DNA of 12,058 nucleotides from Peptostreptococcaceae bacterium (GTDB taxonomy: Bacteria; Bacillota; Clostridia; Peptostreptococcales; Peptostreptococcaceae). Position 1 is the stretch's first letter. The number at the start of each line of letters is the position of its first letter. The stretch spans positions 1 to 12,058 of the forward strand of contig JASBZE010000052.1 in NCBI GenBank assembly GCA_029983575.1, written 5' to 3'. The notes under the pieces were generated by a model. That model made no database searches and was not told the DNA's origin. It saw nothing but the letters and a program-made list of their open reading frames with translations. The translations under genes were made by a program, and so were the position numbers. This document shows, piece by piece, positions 6,938 to 12,058 of this stretch.

Positions 6938-6955
6938 TGTATATTATTAAAGCAT

Positions 6956-7007
6956 AAAAAATAGCTACACATCATGACCAAGCCGGTCAAATGTGTAGCT
7001 ATTTTTT
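6956..7007. terminator. Bidirectional intrinsic terminator
   Basis: A perfect 17-bp inverted repeat (6956-6972 with 6991-7007) carries TAGCTACACAT and flanking A/T tracts. The loop can form a further GACC/GGTC stem (6976-6979 with 6985-6988). The tract of six T on each strand suits both the plus-strand toxin-antitoxin operon and the converging minus-strand surface-protein gene, whose stop is at 7046. Confidence 0.92.
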
Positions 7008-7045
7008 CATTATATCTCAATTTACCTCAAAAATATCATCTCGAA

Positions 7046-10000
7046 TTATCTCAAATAATTCACGACATCTTCCTTAACTGCCGCATCCCCACCAATTATA
7101 TGAACATCCTCAACTTTCAACTCGTCCAAATGATTTTTAATAGCTTTATTCTCACTATCCATAAGAATAAGCGAACTGTGTTTCATATTTACAACCGGTG
7201 CTATGCTAAGGGCATCAGCGTGAATTTTGCCAGATGAAACAAAGACTTCATCCTTATTATTTGACTTTTTAAATACTTCCTTGGCGACTTCTAGAGATGT
7301 TTGATACCTATCCCTACCATATATCCTTAAATCAGCCCCAACTTTATTTTCAATTTTTGAAGATACGCTGTTCTCTCCGCCAATTATTATCTTTTTACCT
7401 GTTAGATTTTTAAGAAAATCTATATTTTCATTTCCATCCTTAACTAATAGGATTGACGCATTGTATGCTGAGCTCAGTCCACTTGATGATAGTGCGTCTG
7501 GGAAATTTTCTCCATCTACTACTATCATATTTTGATTTCCAGTTAAATCCAATACCTTTTTAGCAATCAGTTTTGAAGTTTCATACCTGTCTTTTCCTGA
7601 AATCCTATCTACTTTGGCAATTTCTTCCAAGCCCTTTTCAGCTTTTTCATCTACAGAGGTTTTTCCTCCTACGATTATTGCATTTTTAGCTCCCAATCTC
7701 TTAATTTCAGACTTTGTTATATCCCTAAGTCCACGTTTATCTACGGCTAAGATTGGTGACTTCAAAATTCCTGCAAGACCTCCTGAGCTAAGTGCGTCTG
7801 AGAAATTCTCCCCGTCTACTATTATTACATTATCGGCTTTTTTGAAATATTTCTTTGATATTTCTACTGATGTAGCAACTCTATCATATCCATCTACCCT
7901 ATCGATTTTTCTGTTCTCCTTAGAAGGTTCATAAGTTGAAGATCCTGAAGATAATCCTCCAGAAGATGGTTTTGATAAAATTATTTCTTGGTATTCGGAT
8001 TTTAAAAATTCTTTATGCTTTGGATTTTTAGTGTATAGTTTTACAGGTCTAGGATTTTTAAATTCGTCCGTATTGTTTTTAAAAGCGTCTTTATCTAGCT
8101 TTTTTAAAGAGTTTGGTAGGTTGACCTTCTCCAGAATAGCATCTGCAAAAGCATTCTTTCCAATTTCTTCTATCCCTTCCTCTAAGACAAGTTCCCTCAA
8201 ATACCTAAACTTTTTATTATGTTCAAAAGCTCCAAACTCAATTACCTTCACATTGCCCGGTATTGTTATCTTTTCCATCCTATGACCTGAAAAAGCTCTC
8301 TTACCTATTCTTTCTAAAGTGCTAGGTAATTTTATATTTTTAAAAGGTGCCCCTTGAAATGCTGATTGTCCAATAGTTTTCAAGCCCTCATTAAATGTAA
8401 ATTCTTTTAGATATATATCCCTTGAAAATGCTCCATCAGGTATATAAGTCATTGATTTAGGGTAAACTACCTTTGTCATTAGGTTTAGTGAAAATGCTCC
8501 CTTGCCAATTTCCTCTACAGAATCAGGTATTACTAACTCTCCTTTTAACTGATTTCCATTAAAGGCGCTATCTCCTATTTTCTTAAGAGTCTTTGGCAAA
8601 TCTATATGTTCAAAAGCGTTATATCTAAATGCCAAATTACCAATTTCCTCGAGCTCTTTTGGAAATACTACTGTTTTTAGGCCCTTTGGTGATGATACGT
8701 CATCAGTTGAAGTGATTACATCTTCATCTGGTACTGCAAATGCTTTATCTGATATCTTCTTAATGGCTTTTCCCTCTTTATTAAAGCTAGGGAGTACCAA
8801 ATCTTTATTATATTTGAATTTTTCCTTACCCTTGTCCGAAAATCCCTTTATTTCATCTCCCTCTATAACGAAATCATCCAAATTATACATCATATCAGGC
8901 TTTACCTTAAGATTTTTAATAGCATTAGATAAATTTTCAACTGCATTATTTACTTCTTCCTCGGAAGCTTCATTGTTTTTTAATATTTTCTTAGCATTAT
9001 CCAGCCATTTACTTAGCTCACTAAAACTCTCTGCGGTATACTTTTCTTTTATAAATTCATCGGCGTCTTTTACTAGTTCAGCCAGTTTAGATTTATCAGC
9101 CCCTATTAACTCTAGTCCATCAATAGCCTTATTTAATTGTTTTACAGCCTCATCTACAGTATTTTGATCTACGTCGTATGAACTCATTATCTGTCTTGCA
9201 GACTCTAGTTCTTTATTTAGTTTTGCTGTAGATTTTTCAGTATATTGACTAATATCTATAACCGCTGCTTTTTTTATTGTTTCATAGAGTTCATCCCTAA
9301 TTACTTCTGATTTCAACTTAAATTCTTGATATATGCTATTTTTAATATATGTAGAAGAATTGAGGTGATCAGGATTTCTAGTGTATAGATACACCTTACC
9401 ATAACCTTCTTCTCCCTTCTTATTGATTGGTTCCATTCCAGGGTTTCTCATAAAAACCAAACCTAATGTTTTAAATGCAGAAAATGGATAGTCAACGGAT
9501 TTTATCTTATTGTATGAGAAAGAGTAGCTATCAAGCTGAATTAAGTGGACCTCGTCACTTATATTTAGTTCTTCTATCTCATTATGCGCAAAACCTTCAT
9601 TTCCAACCTTCCATAGATTTGAGGGAATATCTAGATTCTTTATTTTATTATTTTTAAAAGCAAAAGAATCAATTATATAAATCGCCTCAGGGAGTTTCAG
9701 CTCACTTATATCATTATCTGCAAATGCTCTAGTCCTAATTATAAAATTTCCGTCTTTAGGGTAAACTTCAGGAAGTTTTACACTCTTAAGCCCAAGTTTT
9801 TCAAATGCCTTCTCTCCTATTCCCAAAACTCGTTTATCCTGTCCATCAATTTTTATAAAATCTGGAATAACTAAATCTTTGTTGGTTTCTATCTTTTTCT
9901 TGCCTTGTTCACTAAGACCCGTAATTGTTGGTGAATCTTTGTATTTAGAGATCTTATCATTTTTTATTTCATAGGTGAAATCATCTTGAGTCCAATTGGA

Positions 10001-10822
10001 ATTTGTCTTAGAGTTTGTGAAATTTATTTTACCAACTACTTTTGTTCTTGATAGGATATCATCTGGGCAGTTATTATTACAGTTACCACTTGGATTTAAT
10101 CTAGACATAACATCTTGTGGAACCTCAGAAAAGCTTGATTCTATACTTACTTCCCCTTCTTTAGAAGTATCAACATCATCTAAGCTCCATTTAATCGGTA
10201 TTTCGTATATTTCCCCCTGTTCTTCTTTAATACTTTTAAAATCCACTTCACTTACCGCAGACTTTAACAGAACTTTTTCATTTAATTTACTTATTATTTC
10301 TTCTTTTGAAGTTCCTACAGGTATGGAAATTTCTCCAAAGTTTAAATTTATATTATTATTTGTAGTAAAAGCCCTAGCTTTAATTACAATCTCTCTTCCC
10401 TGTGGTATATCTAGTGAGTTTTGTTCATTACCAAAGGTGAATTCAGATATAAATATTTTCTTTCCAATAGGAGCAATCTTTAATTTAACAGAATTAGAAC
10501 CCTTTCCAAATAAGTTTCTGCCTAGTTTTTCTAGGTTTTCTCCTAGAGTCAGTTCTCCATTTAGATCCTTATCCCCTAAAAATACATCCTTACCTATTTT
10601 CTTTAAAGAGTTTGGAAAGTTTATAGCAGTCAAATTATTGTTAGCCATAAAGGCTTTATCAGAGATTTCTTCTAAATTTTCTGGTAGAGTGATGCTTTCT
10701 ACAGAAGTCCCTCCTATAGCACTTTCCCCGATAAATTTCAACGAAGTCGGTAAAGTGATTTTCTTCAAGGTTTTAATCATTGAAAAAGCGTTTTTCTCTA
10801 TCCTTTCAACTCCCTCAGGCAC
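7046..10822 (-). CDS. Surface protein main fragment (leucine-rich repeats, FIVAR x2, CWB2 x3)
   Basis: The apparent start at 10822 is an internal GTG (VSV-PEGVERIE); the frame is open upstream to the frameshift. The BspA-type LRR_5 repeats show the pattern L(K/E)xIxLPxxLxxIGxxAF. Repeat blocks 2 and 3 share the opening DF..E...I..(Y/F)S(E/D)xGK(E/K)K and the ending LYT(R/K)NPxH, so they are duplicated modules. The FIVAR pair (KLNKELESARQIMSSYDVDQ; ELSKWLDNAKKILKNNEAS) is a three-helix spacer. The CWB2 triplet (GYDRVATSVEISKKYF, GKDRYETSKLIAKKV, GRDRYQTSLEVAKEVF) is complete. In Clostridia three CWB2 copies bind anionic wall polymer without covalent anchoring. The repeats may bind host or bacterial surfaces; that is inference. 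Confidence 0.9.
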   Translation of the reverse strand: MPEGVERIEKNAFSMIKTLKKITLPTSLKFIGESAIGGTSVESITLPENLEEISDKAFMANNNLTAINFPNSLKKIGKDVFLGDKDLNGELTLGENLEKLGRNLFGKGSNSVKLKIAPIGKKIFISEFTFGNEQNSLDIPQGREIVIKARAFTTNNNINLNFGEISIPVGTSKEEIISKLNEKVLLKSAVSEVDFKSIKEEQGEIYEIPIKWSLDDVDTSKEGEVSIESSFSEVPQDVMSRLNPSGNCNNNCPDDILSRTKVVGKINFTNSKTNSNWTQDDFTYEIKNDKISKYKDSPTITGLSEQGKKKIETNKDLVIPDFIKIDGQDKRVLGIGEKAFEKLGLKSVKLPEVYPKDGNFIIRTRAFADNDISELKLPEAIYIIDSFAFKNNKIKNLDIPSNLWKVGNEGFAHNEIEELNISDEVHLIQLDSYSFSYNKIKSVDYPFSAFKTLGLVFMRNPGMEPINKKGEEGYGKVYLYTRNPDHLNSSTYIKNSIYQEFKLKSEVIRDELYETIKKAAVIDISQYTEKSTAKLNKELESARQIMSSYDVDQNTVDEAVKQLNKAIDGLELIGADKSKLAELVKDADEFIKEKYTAESFSELSKWLDNAKKILKNNEASEEEVNNAVENLSNAIKNLKVKPDMMYNLDDFVIEGDEIKGFSDKGKEKFKYNKDLVLPSFNKEGKAIKKISDKAFAVPDEDVITSTDDVSSPKGLKTVVFPKELEEIGNLAFRYNAFEHIDLPKTLKKIGDSAFNGNQLKGELVIPDSVEEIGKGAFSLNLMTKVVYPKSMTYIPDGAFSRDIYLKEFTFNEGLKTIGQSAFQGAPFKNIKLPSTLERIGKRAFSGHRMEKITIPGNVKVIEFGAFEHNKKFRYLRELVLEEGIEEIGKNAFADAILEKVNLPNSLKKLDKDAFKNNTDEFKNPRPVKLYTKNPKHKEFLKSEYQEIILSKPSSGGLSSGSSTYEPSKENRKIDRVDGYDRVATSVEISKKYFKKADNVIIVDGENFSDALSSGGLAGILKSPILAVDKRGLRDITKSEIKRLGAKNAIIVGGKTSVDEKAEKGLEEIAKVDRISGKDRYETSKLIAKKVLDLTGNQNMIVVDGENFPDALSSSGLSSAYNASILLVKDGNENIDFLKNLTGKKIIIGGENSVSSKIENKVGADLRIYGRDRYQTSLEVAKEVFKKSNNKDEVFVSSGKIHADALSIAPVVNMKHSSLILMDSENKAIKNHLDELKVEDVHIIGGDAAVKEDVVNYLR

Positions 10823-10833
10823 ACTTACCTCAG

Positions 10834-11172
10834 TTAGAGTTTTATTTCCAAAAATGCCTTTTCCCCAATGTTTTTTACAGGAACGCCATTTATCGTATCA
10901 GGTATATTTAATACATGATCATTTCCATTATATTTTGTTATGGTGTTCGTGCTGGCATCAAACTCAAAATCATTTTGTTTAGCCTCGTCTGAATTAACGT
11001 CTGTGCCCACAGTATTAACGTCTGTACTAGCAGTATTAACGCCTGTACCAGCAGCTAAATTATTAGATATTTTTCCATCAAAAGCATATGCTCTTATCGG
11101 TAACATACCTAATGTCATAGCCAAAGTTAAAAATAAAGAGATAATTCTTTTTAAGTTAGTTTTTGTGTACAT
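10834..11172 (-). CDS. Surface protein N-terminal fragment (signal peptide and first leucine-rich repeat)
   Basis: The start is ATG at 11172 (MYTKTNLKRIISLFLTLAMT), 5 nt after AGGAGG (11178-11183). Longer in-frame starts such as 11244 lie upstream of the ribosome site and promoter and are rejected. The signal peptide has a KTNLKR basic start, a hydrophobic core and a signal peptidase I site at RAYA-FDG. A Thr/Asn/Val spacer with three repeats of (N/T)(T/S)(V/A)xTDVN type follows, then the module opening DFEFDASTNTITKY and the first repeat IPDTINGVPVKNIGEKAF. About 108 genuine residues precede the frameshifted tail. Confidence 0.85.
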   Translation of the reverse strand: MYTKTNLKRIISLFLTLAMTLGMLPIRAYAFDGKISNNLAAGTGVNTASTDVNTVGTDVNSDEAKQNDFEFDASTNTITKYNGNDHVLNIPDTINGVPVKNIGEKAFLEIKL

Positions 11173-11176
11173 ATTG

Positions 11177-11217
11177 TCCTCCTTTGCATAATCTATAAAT
11201 ATGACCTCATTATAGCA
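11177..11217 (-). promoter_or_regulatory. Extended -10 promoter and strong ribosome site of the surface-protein gene
   Basis: The minus strand reads TGCTATAAT (11209-11217), an extended -10 with a perfect hexamer. No good -35 lies at 16-18 bp. Initiation near 11202 gives a roughly 30-nt leader carrying AAAGGAGGA (11177-11185). The leader has no obvious structure. Confidence 0.5.
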
Positions 11218-11266
11218 TACAAAGTGGAGATTTATTATAAACAATCCTATAGATTTTACCTATTAT

Positions 11267-11307
11267 AAAAGACCCATTTTATTGTATTTTAAAATGGGCC
11301 TTTTTTT
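11267..11307. terminator. Hairpin terminator between glycosylase gene and surface-protein gene
   Basis: CCCATTTTA (11273-11281) pairs with TAAAATGGG (11290-11298) around an 8-nt loop. Four A-T pairs and a G-C pair extend the stem beyond one mismatch. A run of seven T follows on the plus strand and TCTTTTAT on the minus strand. It most likely ends the minus-strand glycosylase transcript before the surface-protein promoter. Confidence 0.8.
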
Positions 11308-11404
11308 ACTATTCAACTTGTTTTAGACTTTACACAGCACTTATTGCTGCTTAATCACTTTAAAAACTCTACAATTTTCTGTACTCTAGTCAACTCTTCT
11401 AATT

Positions 11405-11524
11405 ACCTCAAATACTCAAGAATTATCTTCCATTACTCCAACTCTACCTCAAATATTCAAGAATTACCTTCCATTACTCCAACTCTACCTCAAATACTCA
11501 AGAATTACCTTCCATTCTTCCAAC
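11405..11524. repeat. 41-bp tandem repeat derived from the 3' end of the glycosylase gene
   Basis: Units start at 11405, 11446 and 11487 with a 41-bp period. The third unit is the coding end of the glycosylase (EEWKVILEYLR and its stop). The two others lie after the stop and keep the same sequence with one to three changes, including the terminal stop-codon context. This looks like duplication of a gene end past its own stop codon. Confidence 0.88.
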
Positions 11525-12058
11525 AAATCATCAAGTCTATATCTTGCATTAGCTGGGCTAGTCGATGGCAGCTTTATCCCTTCTATACCGACTTTCTTAG
11601 CATGGTATTTCTTATAATATTTAAACGAAGTCGCTCCATTACAAAAAACCTGTTTTATATCGGCAGTTTGAAAAATCTCACTCAAATCGGATGGAACGAC
11701 GTTTTTTATGCTGGCATCACTTGATCCTATGATATCGCATTTAAAAATAGAGTCATAAACTGCAATACTGTTCTGAAGCAAAAACTTTCTCCTATTTTCA
11801 ATGCTCGTATCCAAATTTTTATCAAATAATCTCTCCATAATAGGCCAAAATCTATTATACGGATAACCATAGAAAAATCCGTATTCCCGAGTCTTTATCG
11901 ATGGAAATGATCCTAAAATAAGTATTATAGACTCCTGGTCGAATAGAGGTTTTAGTGGATGTATTATCGTTTCATAATCTTCTTCATTCGTTTTTAAATT
12001 TTTTTGTTCCCTAGCTTCTATTTTCTCTGTTTCCCTAGCTTCTATTTTCTCTTGTTCG
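11485..12058 (-). CDS. DNA-deoxyinosine (hypoxanthine) glycosylase / uracil-DNA glycosylase superfamily, partial at its N-terminus
   Basis: A base-excision repair glycosylase that removes deaminated bases, most likely hypoxanthine, from DNA. About 190 residues are visible and the start is off the right edge. The core opens at IIHPLKPLFDQESIILILGS with motif 1 GSFPS. It continues with GFFYGYPYNRFWPIMERLF and motif 2 LPSTSPANA near the end, all typical of the hypoxanthine-DNA glycosylase subfamily. The ATG at 11838 falls after motif 1 and would remove the catalytic pocket, so it is not the start. The frame is open to the window end and adds a charged extension with the 8-residue repeat EKIEARE(T/Q), predicted to be helical. 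Such an extension is not usual in this family, whose members are typically near 160-190 residues in total. Confidence 0.87.
   Translation of the reverse strand, partial: EQEKIEARETEKIEAREQKNLKTNEEDYETIIHPLKPLFDQESIILILGSFPSIKTREYGFFYGYPYNRFWPIMERLFDKNLDTSIENRRKFLLQNSIAVYDSIFKCDIIGSSDASIKNVVPSDLSEIFQTADIKQVFCNGATSFKYYKKYHAKKVGIEGIKLPSTSPANARYRLDDLLEEWKVILEYLR
12007..12058 (-). repeat. 24-bp coding repeat (EKIEARE-type 8-residue units), continues off the right edge
   Basis: Two units, 12007-12030 and 12031-12054, differ only at the last codon (Thr or Gln). The array continues toward the unseen N-terminus of the glycosylase. The period of 24 nt keeps the frame. Confidence 0.85.

Larger units (their letters stand above)
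7046..11172 (-). pseudogene. BspA-like leucine-rich-repeat surface protein with FIVAR and CWB2 modules, one frameshift
   Basis: With one base restored this encodes about 1375 residues of a secreted, wall-bound adhesin-like protein. Order (restored numbering): signal peptide ending AYA; repeat block 1 (about 67-275); an Ig-like or unknown segment (about 277-387); repeat block 2 (about 393-625); two FIVAR helical modules (about 640-756); repeat block 3 (about 760-1060); a Gly/Ser linker (near 1070); three CWB2 modules (about 1090, 1186 and 1281 to the end). The frame breaks after Ala106: GEKAF continues as LEIKL-stop in one frame, while FGNKTLTEVSVPEGVERI continues in the next. A T run of five (A at 10850-10854 on plus) is one short of in-frame. 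If the break is real, no anchored protein is made, unless the tract is phase-variable. Confidence 0.88.
11173..11484. other. 312-bp intergenic region
   Basis: It contains no supported gene. It holds the surface-protein promoter (11209-11217), the hairpin terminator (11267-11307), and two decayed copies of the glycosylase 3' end (11405-11484). The part at 11308-11404 shows only a small CAGCA/TGCTG inverted repeat without a T-tract. Confidence 0.6.

Noticed and set aside
7010..7060. Possible degenerate duplication of the surface-protein 3' end (repeated ATCTCAA-like words)
   Set aside because: Similarity is short and in A/T-rich words only; no fixed period is seen, unlike the clear 41-bp repeats downstream of the glycosylase.
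9996..10982. Plus-strand 328-codon open frame
   Set aside because: It lies antisense to the leucine-rich repeats, has no ribosome site and no family resemblance, and crosses the frameshifted gene.

Overview
The window is AT-rich DNA with strong AGGAGG-type ribosome binding sites, near-consensus -10 boxes and a secreted protein anchored by three CWB2 (cell wall binding 2) modules. This points to a low-GC anaerobic Firmicute of the Clostridia/Tissierellia type, for example a relative of Peptostreptococcaceae or of the Gram-positive anaerobic cocci. The species cannot be fixed from the sequence alone.

Positions 1-5855 (all minus strand) look like a DNA-modification/defence island. In transcription order: an SRA-like reader protein with a long acidic tandem-repeat tail (5855-4863); a large SNF2-type helicase with a PLD-like N-terminal region (4701-1454), broken by a 1-nt frameshift exactly at its Walker A lysine; a DUF4391 protein (1398-745); and the N-terminal part of a type III restriction-modification Mod methyltransferase (617 to beyond base 1). 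The Res subunit, if present, should lie just beyond the left edge. Candidate promoters precede the reader gene, the helicase and mod.

Positions 5856-6369 are a 514-bp non-coding divergent region. It holds three copies of a 76-bp tandem repeat, a strong minus-strand promoter that would transcribe the repeats as a roughly 340-nt leader into the reader gene, and a plus-strand promoter with an overlapping palindrome for the toxin-antitoxin operon. That operon (6370-6937, plus strand) encodes a Phd/YefM antitoxin and an overlapping RelE/ParE toxin. It ends at a strong hairpin with T-tracts on both strands, which also serves the converging surface-protein gene.

Positions 7046-11172 (minus strand) encode a signal-peptide-bearing BspA-like surface protein: leucine-rich repeats, a possible Ig-like segment, more repeats, two FIVAR modules, a third repeat block and three CWB2 modules. 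It also carries a 1-nt frameshift in a homopolymer, near residue 106. Two single-base homopolymer losses in 12 kb raise the question of consensus error versus real gene decay. At the right end (11485 to beyond 12058, minus strand) is a hypoxanthine/uracil-DNA glycosylase-family gene with an unusual N-terminal run of 8-residue charged repeats. Two decayed copies of its own 3' end lie after its stop codon.
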